Source: Oceanicola sp. (GTDB lineage Bacteria; Pseudomonadota; Alphaproteobacteria; Rhodobacterales; Rhodobacteraceae). From it: 64,000 nt of DNA. Where the stretch lies: assembly GCA_017792405.1 (NCBI GenBank), contig CP051231.1, positions 2,440,150 through 2,504,149 of the forward strand, given 5' to 3'. Position 1 is the stretch's first letter; each line of letters starts with the position of its first letter. The translations under genes were made by a program, and so were the position numbers. The notes beneath the pieces are model-generated. The model did no database searches, had not been told where the DNA came from, and worked only from the letters and a program-made list of their open reading frames with translations. Below, in pieces: positions 52,910 to 62,668 of the stretch.

Positions 52910-53680
52910 TCAGCTGTTGCGGCGGACCGTAAGGAACAGCCGCCGGAAGGGGAAGAGCACTGTGCCGTCCGCCTCCGGCGGGTAGACCTTGGCGAGCGCG
53001 GCATCGTAGGCCGCGAGAAACCGGGCCTCTTCCGTAGCATCCATGGCCTCGGTGTAGGGCCGCATGAAGGTGGATTGGGTGAAGAGCCTTACGGGGTGCG
53101 CATCGGCAGCAGCGGGCAAGCGCTGGATGTAGGTCGTTTTCCACACATCGGCATCGCCGAACGGCGCAAGCAAGCGCACGTATATCTCGGGCGCGGCGAC
53201 CGGTTCGCGCGGCGCATCGAAGCGGCCAGGGAACAGGTCGACCGCGATATCGTGGATGAGCCGGTGCGACGGCGCGTTGTGTTGGATCGGCATTTGGACG
53301 GCAAGCTGGCCACCGCATGCGAGCAGGCGGATCAGATGCGGGAACAGGGAGGCATGGTCCGGCAGCCATTGCAGCGCTGCATTGGAGAAGATCAGCGCTG
53401 AAGGCGTGTCAGGCACCCAAGTCGCGGCGTCTTCTTCAAGTAATTTGTCATAGGCCGGTACGGAACGCGCCTTGGCGAGCATCGCGGGCGAGGTGTCGAC
53501 ACCGATCAGCCGGTGGCCCGCATGGCGCGCAGCCAGCGCCTCGCCCATCACGCCGGTGCCGCACCCAAGGTCCACCACTGTGCCGTCCGGCAATTGCCCG
53601 GTTTGCGCGAGCAAGTCCATCGCTGGGCGGAGGCGGGGCGCGGCGAAGCGGGAATAGAGATCGCTGTTCCAGTCGGTCAT
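52910..53680 (-). CDS. tam: trans-aconitate 2-methyltransferase-like SAM methyltransferase
   Basis: This 256-residue class I methyltransferase has the SAM loop VVDLGCGTGVMGEAL (about residues 35-49). Tam-specific marks are the opening MTDWNSDLYSRF, ALIFSNAALQWLPDH and QMPIQHNAPSHRLI. Tam methylates trans-aconitate, an inhibitor of aconitase. GAGG lies 7 bases before the start. A palindrome-containing promoter candidate stands directly upstream. Confidence 0.87.
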   Translation of the reverse strand: MTDWNSDLYSRFAAPRLRPAMDLLAQTGQLPDGTVVDLGCGTGVMGEALAARHAGHRLIGVDTSPAMLAKARSVPAYDKLLEEDAATWVPDTPSALIFSNAALQWLPDHASLFPHLIRLLACGGQLAVQMPIQHNAPSHRLIHDIAVDLFPGRFDAPREPVAAPEIYVRLLAPFGDADVWKTTYIQRLPAAADAHPVRLFTQSTFMRPYTEAMDATEEARFLAAYDAALAKVYPPEADGTVLFPFRRLFLTVRRNS

Positions 53681-53694
53681 GGCAGGGCCTCATT

Positions 53695-53710
53695 GTATGC
53701 AAATGCATAC
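53695..53710 (-). promoter_or_regulatory. palindrome in the tam promoter region
   Basis: GTATGC-AAAT-GCATAC is a 6-bp inverted repeat just upstream of tam. On the minus strand it lies between a -35-like TTTTCA and a -10-like TACAAT (17 bp apart), leaving a very short 5' leader. An operator is plausible but the arms are short. Confidence 0.4.
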
Positions 53711-53763
53711 CATGTGAAAACGATCACCATCAAGACAGCCTGCTTACCGCTGCCCCAAAGCAG

Positions 53764-53789
53764 AAACGCCGCGCATTTGCGCGGCGTTT
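53764..53789 (-). terminator. terminator after ftsH
   Basis: An 11-bp perfect stem AAACGCCGCGC with GCGCGGCGTTT around a 4-base loop, 19 bp after the ftsH stop. The A/T ends of the stem give a T-run in both directions. Confidence 0.7.
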
Positions 53790-53808
53790 CCATCAATCTT
53801 TGTCCCGG

Positions 53809-55734
53809 TCAGGCCGAGGGCTCGGGCTCCATCCCGCCGCCACCCTTGCGCGGCTTGGTCTTGGGAATAGCCGTCAAAGACGGTTTGTCACTTTGCCCGC
53901 CACCGGGCGCTGCGCCGGTGTCGTCATCATCGCCCCGGTTGAGCGGCTCCCCAGCGATCACACGAGTGATCTCGTTGCCGGTCAGGGTCTCGTATTCCAA
54001 CAGGCCCTGCGCCAACCGCTCCAGATCTTCCGACTTCTCGGTCAGGATCCGCTTGGCAGTTTCGTAGCCCTCATCGACGAGGTCACGCACCTTGTCGTCA
54101 ATGAGCTTCTGGGTGATGCCGGAATGGTTGGTCTGGCCCTGGTAGCCGCCGAGATAGCTCTGCTGCTCGTTGGCGTAATCCACGTAGCCAAGTTCCGGGT
54201 CGAAACCGAAGCGGGTCACCATCGCACGAGCGATCCGCGTCACCTGCTGGATGTCGGAGGCCGCGCCGGAGGTCACGTTCTCCGGCCCGAAAATCAGCTC
54301 TTCGGCCACGCGCCCACCCATCGCCATTGCGATCTGGCTCTTGTACTTGGTGTAACTCACCGAAAGCTGGTCACGCTCCGGCAAGCTCAGCACGAGGCCC
54401 AGCGCCCGGCCGCGGGGAATGATCGTGGCTTTGTGGATCGGGTCGTGCTGCGGCACATTCAGGCCCACAACCGCGTGGCCAGCCTCGTGATAGGCGGTCA
54501 GCTTCTTCTCGTCCTCGGTCATGACCATGGAGCGGCGCTCGGCCCCCATCATCACCTTGTCCTTGGCGTTCTCGAAGTCTTCCATGGTCACGAATCGCCG
54601 GCCCACGCGGGCGGCCATCAGGGCGCTCTCGTTCACCAAGTTCGCCAGATCGGCACCGGAGAACCCGGGCGTACCACGAGCGATGATGCGCAGGTCCACG
54701 TCAGGGCCAAGCGGCACCTTGCGGGCGTGCACGCCAAGGATCTTCTCACGGCCCTTGATGTCGGGGTTGGGCACCTGCACCTGGCGGTCAAAGCGGCCGG
54801 GGCGCAGCAGCGCCGGGTCGAGCACATCTGGCCGGTTGGTAGCGGCGACGATGATGATGCCCTCGTTCGCCTCGAAGCCATCCATCTCCACGAGGAGTTG
54901 GTTCAGCGTCTGCTCGCGCTCGTCGTTGCCACCGCCGTAGCCGACGCCACGGGAGCGACCGACAGCGTCGATTTCGTCAATGAATACGATGCAGGGCGCG
55001 TTCTTCTTGGCTTGCTCGAACATGTCGCGCACGCGGCTTGCACCAACGCCCACGAACATTTCCACGAAGTCGGAGCCCGAGATGGTGAAGAAGGGCACAC
55101 CCGCCTCGCCCGCAATCGCGCGGGCCAGAAGGGTTTTACCGGTGCCCGGAGGGCCGACAAGCAGAGCGCCTTTGGGGATCTTGCCGCCGAGGCGCGAAAA
55201 CTTCTGCGGGTTGCGCAGGAACTCGACGATCTCTTCCAGCTCTTCCTTGGCCTCGTCGATACCGGCGACGTCATCGAAGGTGACGCGCCCGTGCTTTTCG
55301 GTCAGCAGCTTGGCCTTGGACTTGCCGAAGCCCATTGCCCCGCCGCGCCCGCCGCCCTGCATCCGGTTCATCAGGAAGATCCAGATGCCGATGAGGATGA
55401 TGAAGGGCAGCAGCGTGCCGATATAGGCCAGCAGGCCGTTCTGCTGCTGGGCCTTGGCGCTCACTTCGACGTCATTGGCAATCAGTACTTCGGTCGGGTC
55501 CACACCCGGCGGAATGATCGTGGTGTAGGTGGTGTCATCGGTGGTGCGGACGCGCATCTCCTCACCGTCGATCGTGGCCTCGCTGACGCTCCCGTTCTCT
55601 ACCGCCTCGACGAAGTCGGAGTAGCTCAGGTTGCGCGACGACATGGTGGCGTTGTCGCCGGAGAAGAGGTTGAAGAGCGCAAGGATCAGAACGAACAGAA
55701 CGACCCAAAACGCGATATTGCGTGCATTGCCCAT
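53809..55734 (-). CDS. ftsH: ATP-dependent zinc metalloprotease FtsH
   Basis: This is the membrane AAA protease that degrades unassembled membrane proteins and short-lived regulators. The 641-residue protein has helices at about 5-24 and 103-122 flanking a periplasmic domain, then the AAA module (GPPGTGK, K200; FIDEIDAVG; the GRFDRQV second-region block) and the protease site HEAGH at about residues 415-419. The C-terminal tail is Gly/Pro-rich. It follows tilS by 78 bp, the conserved alphaproteobacterial order. Confidence 0.98.
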   Translation of the reverse strand: MGNARNIAFWVVLFVLILALFNLFSGDNATMSSRNLSYSDFVEAVENGSVSEATIDGEEMRVRTTDDTTYTTIIPPGVDPTEVLIANDVEVSAKAQQQNGLLAYIGTLLPFIILIGIWIFLMNRMQGGGRGGAMGFGKSKAKLLTEKHGRVTFDDVAGIDEAKEELEEIVEFLRNPQKFSRLGGKIPKGALLVGPPGTGKTLLARAIAGEAGVPFFTISGSDFVEMFVGVGASRVRDMFEQAKKNAPCIVFIDEIDAVGRSRGVGYGGGNDEREQTLNQLLVEMDGFEANEGIIIVAATNRPDVLDPALLRPGRFDRQVQVPNPDIKGREKILGVHARKVPLGPDVDLRIIARGTPGFSGADLANLVNESALMAARVGRRFVTMEDFENAKDKVMMGAERRSMVMTEDEKKLTAYHEAGHAVVGLNVPQHDPIHKATIIPRGRALGLVLSLPERDQLSVSYTKYKSQIAMAMGGRVAEELIFGPENVTSGAASDIQQVTRIARAMVTRFGFDPELGYVDYANEQQSYLGGYQGQTNHSGITQKLIDDKVRDLVDEGYETAKRILTEKSEDLERLAQGLLEYETLTGNEITRVIAGEPLNRGDDDDTGAAPGGGQSDKPSLTAIPKTKPRKGGGGMEPEPSA

Positions 55735-55812
55735 CAGGCAGACACCTCCCGGAAAGCTAGAATGCCGCGCGGGCGCGGTTCATCGCACAACATAGGGGTT
55801 TTTGTCGCGGGT

Positions 55813-57063
55813 TCAATCGCTGCGGAGGGTGGAAACAAGGTGTTCCGCCCCGTGACAAAGCCGCGCGGTCCAGCCGTCGGGCCGGCCTGCCAGTGGGGCC
55901 GAAAGCAAGCGCTCCCCAAGCCAGAGCGCAGGGGTGGCCAGCAGGGATGAGCGTGGCAGCCCGCTTGCTCGCCATGCCTCGCACTCTGCCAGCCCGACCT
56001 CGCCAAGCGCAGCCACATGGGCGCCAGCGGGCGGGGGCGGGCCGTGGAACTGCCAGCGTTTGTCCCACAGCGCCGCGGGCGGTGTCGCGGTTTCGGCCAC
56101 CGCGGCATATTCGCGGGCAACCCGCCAAAGCGTGCCTTCGCTCGAAATCCGGCACCCGTGAAGGGTGCCGGCCTTGCCTTGCTCCAGCCCATCCAACATT
56201 GAGGTCAGCGCATCGAAGCGGGGGCGGTACACACTGGAAGATACCCAGCAGAGCGCATGGGCAAAGGCCCGCAGCAGAATTTCGCGCGGGGCCGGAAAGG
56301 GGTTTGGGTTGGGCATGAGGAGGTCACCCTTCTCGACCCTTGCGCGGCCAAGGTAGTCGGCGGCGCTGTCATTCAACGCATCCCGTGCCATGGCCATCTG
56401 CTCGGCGGTGCGGATCAGGCGGGCGGGTGTGAGGCCCAGTTCTGCGAGGCTCTCGGCCATGCGCCGTGCCTTCACCCGGTCAAACCGCTCGTCTTCATTC
56501 GAAGGGTCATCTGCCCAGGCTATGCCCCGGCCCTCCAGCACCTCCCGCAATTCCTGCCGCCCGATCTTCAGCAAGGGTCGCAGCCATGCCACGCCTTGCG
56601 ACACCCGCCGCTCGGGCATGGCGGCAAGCCCGTCCACCCCGGAGCCTCGGGCCAGCCGCAGCAGCACGGTCTCGGCCTGATCGCCTCGCGTGTGCCCGAG
56701 CGCAACATGCGCTAACCCGTTGCGCTCGGCCCAGTCGGTGAGAAGCGCCGAACGGGCGGAACGGGCCTCGGCCTGAAGGTTCCCCTCCCCGGCCCAGCCT
56801 TCCCAAGGGAGCACCTCATGGGGCACATCCATCGACCGGCACAGCGCCCCGGCCTGTGCTGCCTCTGCGGCAGAGCCGTCACGCAGCCGGTGGTCGACGG
56901 TGGCGGCAAAGAGGCGGGTCTCCGGCAAGGCATATCGGGTCAGAACCAGCAGTGCGGTGCTATCCCCGCCGCCGGACAGCGCGATGCCAAGCCGCTCGGG
57001 TGGCGACCCTTCAAAGAGGCGCGAGTAAGCGGCAAAAACCCTCTCGGCGGGGCTCAACTGCAC
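55813..57063 (-). CDS. tilS: tRNA(Ile)-lysidine synthase
   Basis: TilS attaches lysine to C34 of the AUA-reading tRNA-Ile. The PP-loop is SGGGDS (S30-S35), followed by ATVDHRLRDGS and LGHTRGDQAETVLLRLARGSG, all signatures of the N-type ATPase domain; the C-terminal part is divergent. A GTG at 57063 (overlapping cpoB by 10 bases) gives 416 residues; a TTG two codons later (TTGA overlap) is nearly as good, and longer frames run far back into cpoB and were rejected. Confidence 0.93.
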   Translation of the reverse strand: MQLSPAERVFAAYSRLFEGSPPERLGIALSGGGDSTALLVLTRYALPETRLFAATVDHRLRDGSAAEAAQAGALCRSMDVPHEVLPWEGWAGEGNLQAEARSARSALLTDWAERNGLAHVALGHTRGDQAETVLLRLARGSGVDGLAAMPERRVSQGVAWLRPLLKIGRQELREVLEGRGIAWADDPSNEDERFDRVKARRMAESLAELGLTPARLIRTAEQMAMARDALNDSAADYLGRARVEKGDLLMPNPNPFPAPREILLRAFAHALCWVSSSVYRPRFDALTSMLDGLEQGKAGTLHGCRISSEGTLWRVAREYAAVAETATPPAALWDKRWQFHGPPPPAGAHVAALGEVGLAECEAWRASGLPRSSLLATPALWLGERLLSAPLAGRPDGWTARLCHGAEHLVSTLRSD

Positions 57064-57911
57064 CCGATGGTGCGCCGGGCGGCCCCGGCATCGAAGGCCA
57101 CATCGCTCTGCGGGAAGCGCACCTGCACTTCGCCCAGAGTGGTGCAAGCCTCGTTGTTCTGGCCAAGGTCGGCCAGCGAGGTGCCCAGCTTGAAAAGTGC
57201 GTCAGCGGCCATCGGGCCTTGCGGGTCCGAGGAATAGCTCTCGAGATAGGCACGCGCAGCCTCGGGAACCTTCGACAACTCGTAGAGTGCCTCGCCTCGC
57301 CAGAAGTGCGCGGCGCCAGTCAGCGGGCCACCCGGGTAGGATTGGGTAAAGGACGCAAAGAGGTCAACGGCGCTTTGAAAGCTACCGGAGTCGAGGGCCG
57401 CCTTCGCCCGGTCGAAATCGGCCTGCTCGGCCACGGCCATCGCAGGGCCGGTAGAGGGGGCGGGCGTCGCGCCGCCGTTGCCGGTATCGGGCGTGATCAC
57501 CGCGGCCTGGCCACCGCCGCCCGTGCTGGGCGCGGTGCCGCCAAGCGGCAGGGTGTCACCGATCTCGCCAAAGTCGCAGCCCGGCTCGATCTCGCAGACA
57601 CGAAACTCAAGGTCGCCAATCCGGTTGGTGCCGTCCGACACAACGCGGTCAATCCGGTTCTGCATGTCTTCGGTGCGCGAGGTGAGCGCCTGAAGCTGGG
57701 CCTCGATCGCGTTCACCCGGTCCAGCACGGAGCCCGCCACTGCGCCGCCAGAGGCACCCTGCGTGGTGGAGAGCTCACGCTTCAGCTCCTGCATGGAGAC
57801 ATAGACAGTCGCCAGCTCCTGCCGGATATCGGCAAGGGTCTGAGCGTCTTGCGCTGTGGCGGAGCCGCCAGCCAGCGCAAGGAGCGAAGCGAAGAGAGCG
57901 CCCCGGATCAT
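57054..57911 (-). CDS. cpoB: Tol-Pal system coordinator CpoB (YbgF)
   Basis: CpoB is a periplasmic TPR protein that ties peptidoglycan synthesis to Tol-Pal constriction of the outer membrane. The 285-residue precursor has a signal peptide (to about residue 20, SATAQ), a coiled-coil trimerisation segment (about 25-85), a Gly/Thr/Pro-rich linker and a C-terminal TPR domain (ADFDRAKAALDSGSFQSAVDLFASF onward). It lies 4 bp after pal and overlaps tilS. Confidence 0.93.
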   Translation of the reverse strand: MIRGALFASLLALAGGSATAQDAQTLADIRQELATVYVSMQELKRELSTTQGASGGAVAGSVLDRVNAIEAQLQALTSRTEDMQNRIDRVVSDGTNRIGDLEFRVCEIEPGCDFGEIGDTLPLGGTAPSTGGGGQAAVITPDTGNGGATPAPSTGPAMAVAEQADFDRAKAALDSGSFQSAVDLFASFTQSYPGGPLTGAAHFWRGEALYELSKVPEAARAYLESYSSDPQGPMAADALFKLGTSLADLGQNNEACTTLGEVQVRFPQSDVAFDAGAARRTIGCS

Positions 57912-57915
57912 CGGA

Positions 57916-58437
57916 TCAGAACCCTGCGCCTGCGGAGAGCACCGTCACCGAACGGCGGTTCTTCATATAGCAGGCCTCGGTCGAGCACACCTCGATCGGG
58001 CGCTCCTTGCCGTAGCTCACGGTCCGGAGCCGCGAACCGGCCACGCCCTGCGAAATCAGGTACTCCTGCACCGCATTGGCCCGGCGGGCGCCGAGGGCGA
58101 GGTTGTATTCACGGGTGCCCTGCTCGTCGGCGTGGCCTTCCACGATGGCAGAGTAGGAGCCGTTGGTATTCAGCCACTGTGCCTGCGCCGTCAGGGTTTG
58201 CTGTGCTTCGGGCGACAGGGTCGACTGATCCACCGCAAAGAGCACCCGGTCACCCACGCGCTGCGAGAAGTACTCGGGCGAGTTGGGGTTGGATGCGGCA
58301 TTGTTCGGATCGTAGGCATCTGCGCCCACGGTCCCGTCGCCGCCCGCGCCACCTGCGCCGAACCGGCCCGGATCGGTGCAGGCCGAAACCGCAACTGCAA
58401 GGGCGATCAGCCCGGACTTCACGAGGATCTTTTTCAT
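57916..58437 (-). CDS. pal: peptidoglycan-associated lipoprotein Pal
   Basis: This outer-membrane lipoprotein binds peptidoglycan and TolB. The 173-residue precursor has the lipobox VSAC (C20), a short Gly/Asn-rich linker and the OmpA-like domain (VLFAVDQSTLSPEAQQTL, EGHADEQGTREYNLALGARRA). It contains two further cysteines near the end (VCSTEACYMKNRRS), as in many alphaproteobacterial Pal proteins. It lies between tolB and cpoB. Confidence 0.97.
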   Translation of the reverse strand: MKKILVKSGLIALAVAVSACTDPGRFGAGGAGGDGTVGADAYDPNNAASNPNSPEYFSQRVGDRVLFAVDQSTLSPEAQQTLTAQAQWLNTNGSYSAIVEGHADEQGTREYNLALGARRANAVQEYLISQGVAGSRLRTVSYGKERPIEVCSTEACYMKNRRSVTVLSAGAGF

Positions 58438-58553
58438 CTCGACTGCCTCTCTCTCATGGTGCGCCCTGTTGCGGGCGCTTTCCTTGGTGTTGTCTATACC
58501 ACCCCGCACCGGGGTTGGGAAACATATGTGTTACCCTGCACGGCCCTCGCCGG

Positions 58554-59876
58554 TCAGGGCAGAAGCGGCGACCATGCCGGGTCGGAGGCCGCGCCGGGGG
58601 TGGGCACCCGCTTCAGGTTACGGCCGGAAATATCGACGGAATAGAGCGCACTCTCGCCCCCTGCCCCGCTGCCGGAACGGGTGAACATGATCACCCGGCC
58701 ATTGGGGCTCCAGGTCGGGCCCTCATCGAGGAAGCTGGCGGTGAGCAGCCGCTCCTCCGAGCCATCGGTGCGCATGACACCAATGTGGAATCGGCCCTGG
58801 TGCTGCTTGGTAAACGCGATGAGGTCGCCGCGCGGGCTCCAGACCGGAGTGCCGTAGCGGCCTTCGCCAAAGCTGATGCGCGTAGGCTCGCCGCCGCCGG
58901 CAGACATCTTGTAGAGCTGCTGGGTGCCGGAGCGGTCGCTCTCGAACACGATCTGCGACCCATCGGGCGAATAGCTGGGCGCGGTCTCGATGGAGGGCGC
59001 GTTGGTCAGCGGCTGTGCGGTGCCGCCGGGGGTGAGCTTGTAGATATCGGTGTTGCCCCCGCGCTCGAGCGAGAACACCACCGTCTGCCCATCGGGCGCG
59101 AAACGCGGGGCAAAGGTCATGGTGCCAGGCTGGTCATCGAGAATGCGGCGCTGCACGGTGCCCACATCCATGATGTAGATCTTCGGAAAGCCGGTCTCGT
59201 AGCTGGTGTAGATCACCCGGTCGCCGTTGGGCGAAAAACGCGGTGCCAGCACAATAGAGGCGCTGCCGGTCAGATACTGCACATTGGCGCCATCATAATC
59301 CATCACCGCCAGACGCTTCTGCCGGGCATTCTTGGGCCCTTCCTCATGTACGAAGACCACACGGCTATCAAAGTAGCCGCCTTCGCCTGTGATCCGGCTG
59401 TACACCTGATCAGCCACCTTGTGGGCAATGCGGCGCCAGCTTGTGGTGGTGCCGCCGAGCTGGAGGCCATCGCCCAGCGGGGCTTCGGAGAACACGTCGA
59501 ACAGGCGGAACTTCACGTTCACCCGCCCGCCTTCAGCCACCGAGACGGCGCCGGTGATGAGCGCCTGCGCGTTGATCGCCTTCCAGTCGGCATATTGCAC
59601 CGGCGCGTCGAAGTTGGAGACGTTCGAAATAAAGGCATCGCGCGGGATCTGGCGGAAGAGGCCCGTACCTGCGAGGTCTGCGGCAACCACCTGAGAGAGC
59701 TGCGCGGCATACTCCTGCGCGGCGGCGTTCTCGGCGATGAACACCGGAATGGCGAAGGGCAGCGGCTCGATCACCCCCTCGGTGATCTCGATCCGGAGCG
59801 GGCCGTCCTGCGCGATGGCCGGGCTGATGCCGAGGGCGAGCGCGAGGCCCGCAAGGATATGGGTAAGTTTCTTCAT
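58554..59876 (-). CDS. tolB: Tol-Pal system protein TolB
   Basis: TolB is the periplasmic beta-propeller of the Tol-Pal system. The 440-residue precursor has a signal peptide (to about residue 22, SPAIAQ), an N-terminal alpha/beta domain (about 25-160) and six WD40-like blades with repeated [30 protein letters not shown] motifs. It is separated from tolA by 149 bp and from pal by 116 bp. Confidence 0.97.
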   Translation of the reverse strand: MKKLTHILAGLALALGISPAIAQDGPLRIEITEGVIEPLPFAIPVFIAENAAAQEYAAQLSQVVAADLAGTGLFRQIPRDAFISNVSNFDAPVQYADWKAINAQALITGAVSVAEGGRVNVKFRLFDVFSEAPLGDGLQLGGTTTSWRRIAHKVADQVYSRITGEGGYFDSRVVFVHEEGPKNARQKRLAVMDYDGANVQYLTGSASIVLAPRFSPNGDRVIYTSYETGFPKIYIMDVGTVQRRILDDQPGTMTFAPRFAPDGQTVVFSLERGGNTDIYKLTPGGTAQPLTNAPSIETAPSYSPDGSQIVFESDRSGTQQLYKMSAGGGEPTRISFGEGRYGTPVWSPRGDLIAFTKQHQGRFHIGVMRTDGSEERLLTASFLDEGPTWSPNGRVIMFTRSGSGAGGESALYSVDISGRNLKRVPTPGAASDPAWSPLLP

Positions 59877-60025
59877 GCCGCTCTCATTCCTCGCATTTCG
59901 TCTGTCATGAAGCCCGGGAGCCTCGTGTTATTCAATATCGGCAGGTTTCTGCCATGGTGATTGATAGGCATAGTCCCCCGGGAGGGGCAAAGTTCCGTGA
60001 CATGGCGGATAGATGGCCGAACGTG

Positions 60026-61207
60026 TCACTTGATCCTCATCTTCTCGGGGTTGAAGACCATCTCGATCTCCGCCCACTCACCGTATTTCTCGGCAGGCAG
60101 CGGGAAGCCCCGCGAACCACACCGGATGATCGCACGACGCGCCGCCTCGAAGGCCTGACGCACTGCATCATCGGACCCGCCTTCGCTACCAACCATCCGG
60201 ATGGAGCCGTTGTCGGGCGTACCGTTCTCGTTCATCGCCACCAGCACGGTGACCGTGACGCGCAACGCATCTGTCGAGAGGCTGCCCACGTTCCAGCATT
60301 GCTGCACTGCCACCCGCAGCGCGTCCTTCTCGCCAGCCGTCATCGGTGGGCCGCTCCGGGATGGCGTGGCATTGGCCGGCTCCGAAGCGCTTTGCCCCTC
60401 GCTCACGGCATCGGCGACCGCATCGGCAATGGCGTCTGACGTATCCTGCGAAGTTTCCGCACGGGCCGGCTCGGCCTCGGGCGCGCGGCGGGCCGGGCGG
60501 CTCTTGGGGCGGGGCGAGCCGGTGGGCGCGAGGGCCACGACCTCGCCGCCCGCAGGCTCTTCGGCCTCGGTCACGATCTCGGTGTTGGCGGCCTCGGGCG
60601 CGGTATCCTCTTGCGCCTCCTGCGCGGGCTCTTCCTCGGCGGGCGTCGGCTCGGCGGCCTCGGTCATTTCCGTATCCACCGCGGCATCCGGCTCGGGGGC
60701 CACGGCAGGCGTCGGCGCCACGCGCTGCGCCGGGCGCTCCTTCGGGCGGCGCGAACTGTCGAGCACGAGGCTGGCGCCGGGGGGCTCGTCAGGTGCCGCA
60801 ACAGGGGCCTCGGGCGCAGGAGGGGCTGTCTCTGTCACCTCGGCCTCGGGCAGCGGCTCCAGCGCCGATGTGTCGGGGGCCTCGTCGGGCGCGACCTCCG
60901 CGGCCCGGGGCGGCGGCGCCTCTGAAGGTTGCGGCTCGGTCTCGGGCGCAGGCGGCTCGGGGGTTTCCGGCTCGGTCTCGGGCGGCTCGGGCGTTTCGGG
61001 GGCTTCTGGCACCTCTGGTCCGGCTGCCGCCGGATCAGTCGAGTTGGAAACCAGCGCGGCATACTCGTCGCCCGAAATCATCGACACATTGGTCACAGTT
61101 TCGGCGGGTGACTCCCAATGGATCACCCCGCCGATCAACGCCCAGCCGATCAGCCCAAGGTGGGCCCCGCCGGAAATGATGGTGCTTTTGTCGAGTTTCT
61201 CGGGCAT
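60026..61207 (-). CDS. tolA: Tol-Pal system protein TolA
   Basis: TolA spans the periplasm and links the TolQR motor to TolB-Pal. The 393-residue protein has an N-terminal membrane helix (about residues 9-28). A long central part is Pro/Glu/Ala-rich (about 60-280) instead of the Ala/Lys helix of E. coli, with repeats such as PEAPETPEPPETEPETPEPP. The C-terminal domain (about 295-393) has the cysteine pair and VQQCWNVG...VTVLVAMNENG region of domain III. It follows tolR by 9 bp. Confidence 0.92.
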   Translation of the reverse strand: MPEKLDKSTIISGGAHLGLIGWALIGGVIHWESPAETVTNVSMISGDEYAALVSNSTDPAAAGPEVPEAPETPEPPETEPETPEPPAPETEPQPSEAPPPRAAEVAPDEAPDTSALEPLPEAEVTETAPPAPEAPVAAPDEPPGASLVLDSSRRPKERPAQRVAPTPAVAPEPDAAVDTEMTEAAEPTPAEEEPAQEAQEDTAPEAANTEIVTEAEEPAGGEVVALAPTGSPRPKSRPARRAPEAEPARAETSQDTSDAIADAVADAVSEGQSASEPANATPSRSGPPMTAGEKDALRVAVQQCWNVGSLSTDALRVTVTVLVAMNENGTPDNGSIRMVGSEGGSDDAVRQAFEAARRAIIRCGSRGFPLPAEKYGEWAEIEMVFNPEKMRIK

Positions 61208-61216
61208 GAGCGCCCC

Positions 61217-61693
61217 CTACCCGTCCGACCCGTCGAGCGTGGGGCCGCCAGTGTCGGTCACCAGGCCGATGTTGCCGAAGCCGCCGGCGTTCAACGCGCC
61301 CATGATCCGCATCACCCGCTCGTAGGGAATGGCGCCATCGGCGCGGAGGAACACTTTGTCATCCGCCCGCTCGGCGGCAATGGCCCGCAGGCGCGTCACC
61401 AGCGCGGCCTCATCGACTGGCGTGGTCTGAATGAGCGTTTCGCCCTCGGCTGTCAGTGTGATGGTCAGCGGTTCCTCCTGCTCGGAGGGCAGCGCCTGCG
61501 CCGCCGTCTCGGGCAGTTGGATCGGCACACCCACCGTCAGGAGCGGGGCGGCAACCATGAAGATAATGAGGAGCACGAGCATCACGTCGACAAACGGCGT
61601 GACGTTGATCTCGCTCATCGCCGCAGCCCGGCCCCGCCCGCGCGAGCGGCGCTTGCGGTTGCCGCCGCCGGTGTTGATGACACCCGCCCCCAT
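61217..61693 (-). CDS. tolR: Tol-Pal system protein TolR (ExbD family)
   Basis: TolR, with TolQ, forms a proton-driven motor. The 158-residue protein has a basic Gly/Arg-rich N-terminus (GGGNRKRRSRGRGR), then the single helix MSEINVTPFVDVMLVLLIIF with the essential Asp (VDVML), and a periplasmic ExbD domain. The ATG at 61693 lies one base from the tolQ stop. The 26-codon longer frame is rejected because it would lie inside tolQ. Confidence 0.96.
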   Translation of the reverse strand: MGAGVINTGGGNRKRRSRGRGRAAAMSEINVTPFVDVMLVLLIIFMVAAPLLTVGVPIQLPETAAQALPSEQEEPLTITLTAEGETLIQTTPVDEAALVTRLRAIAAERADDKVFLRADGAIPYERVMRIMGALNAGGFGNIGLVTDTGGPTLDGSDG

Positions 61694-61694
61694 G

Positions 61695-62390
61695 TCAGCT
61701 GTCCAACTGGCGCGAGAGGATGGTGGCGAACTCGTCGGCGAAACTTTCGTAGTTGCCGGCGATGCGGTCACTGTCAGACGACAGCTTGTTGTAGAAAATC
61801 ACCGCCGGGATAGCGGCCAGCAGGCCGAGACCGGTGGCGACCAGCGCCTCGGCGATGCCCGGCGCAACGACGGCGAGGTCGGTGGACCGGCTCACGGCGA
61901 TCTCTTCAAAGGCGTTCTTAATGCCCCATACCGTGCCGAACAGGCCAACGAAGGGCGCAGTGGAGCCGACGGTCGCCAGAAACGGCAGGCCTTGGTTGAG
62001 CTTGTCGGTCTCCTTGGCAATCGCCACGTCCATCGAACGGTCGATCCGGGCCTGCGCCCCGGCAATCAGCGCGCCATCCTCACGGTGCGAGCGGCGCCAC
62101 TCGATCATGCCGGAGGCAAAGATCTTCTGGCTCGCGCCCTTGGGCTCGGTGCCGATCTGGTCGAACAGCTCATCGAGCGGCTCGCCCGACCAGAACGCCC
62201 GGTCGAAGCTGCCTGCCTCGGAGCGGCGCAGCCGGTACATCATGATCTTCTCGATGATGATCTTCCACGACCAGAAAGAGGCGATGATCAGCAGGATCAT
62301 CACGATCTTCACGGTAAGCGTAGCGCGCATGAAAAGCGCAAGCAGGGAGAAGTCGATCTCCTGCGCCAAAGCAGCTGTTTCGGAACCCAT
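61695..62390 (-). CDS. tolQ: Tol-Pal system protein TolQ (ExbB/MotA family)
   Basis: TolQ is the pentameric channel-forming partner of TolR. The 231-residue protein has helices at about residues 17-40, 131-158 and 165-190, and the conserved TVGSTAPFVGLFGTVWGIK block and GLGLLAAIPAV. GAGG is 5 bases before the ATG. It is the first gene of the tolQRAB-pal-cpoB-tilS-ftsH string. Confidence 0.97.
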   Translation of the reverse strand: MGSETAALAQEIDFSLLALFMRATLTVKIVMILLIIASFWSWKIIIEKIMMYRLRRSEAGSFDRAFWSGEPLDELFDQIGTEPKGASQKIFASGMIEWRRSHREDGALIAGAQARIDRSMDVAIAKETDKLNQGLPFLATVGSTAPFVGLFGTVWGIKNAFEEIAVSRSTDLAVVAPGIAEALVATGLGLLAAIPAVIFYNKLSSDSDRIAGNYESFADEFATILSRQLDS

Positions 62391-62474
62391 GTGCCTCTGT
62401 TCCCGCCTCTTGTAATGTCGCCCCGTGCGGGGCCGCCCGATAGGGGCCGCTCTTCTGGCGGCCTTCTGGCGCGA

Positions 62475-62504
62475 ACTATACAGAGGCGGAAGAGCAAAAG
62501 CCAA
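62475..62504 (-). promoter_or_regulatory. putative promoter of tolQ
   Basis: On the minus strand TTGGCT (62504-62499) and TATAGT (62480-62475) are 18 bp apart, a good sigma-70 match, and lie about 85 bp before the tolQ start codon. Confidence 0.5.
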
Positions 62505-62668
62505 CACCATCGCGTGATGGGCAAAGATAGGCGCAGCCCTGCCCGCGGGCCACAAATGTCGAAAAACGCACCGACCCGCTTTTCGCGGTTGCAGGCGGCA
62601 TATATGGTGCGCGCCAAACAAGATTGGGGCAGAGGCTGCGGGCTGGCGCAGTCAGAAGGGCAAGGGCC

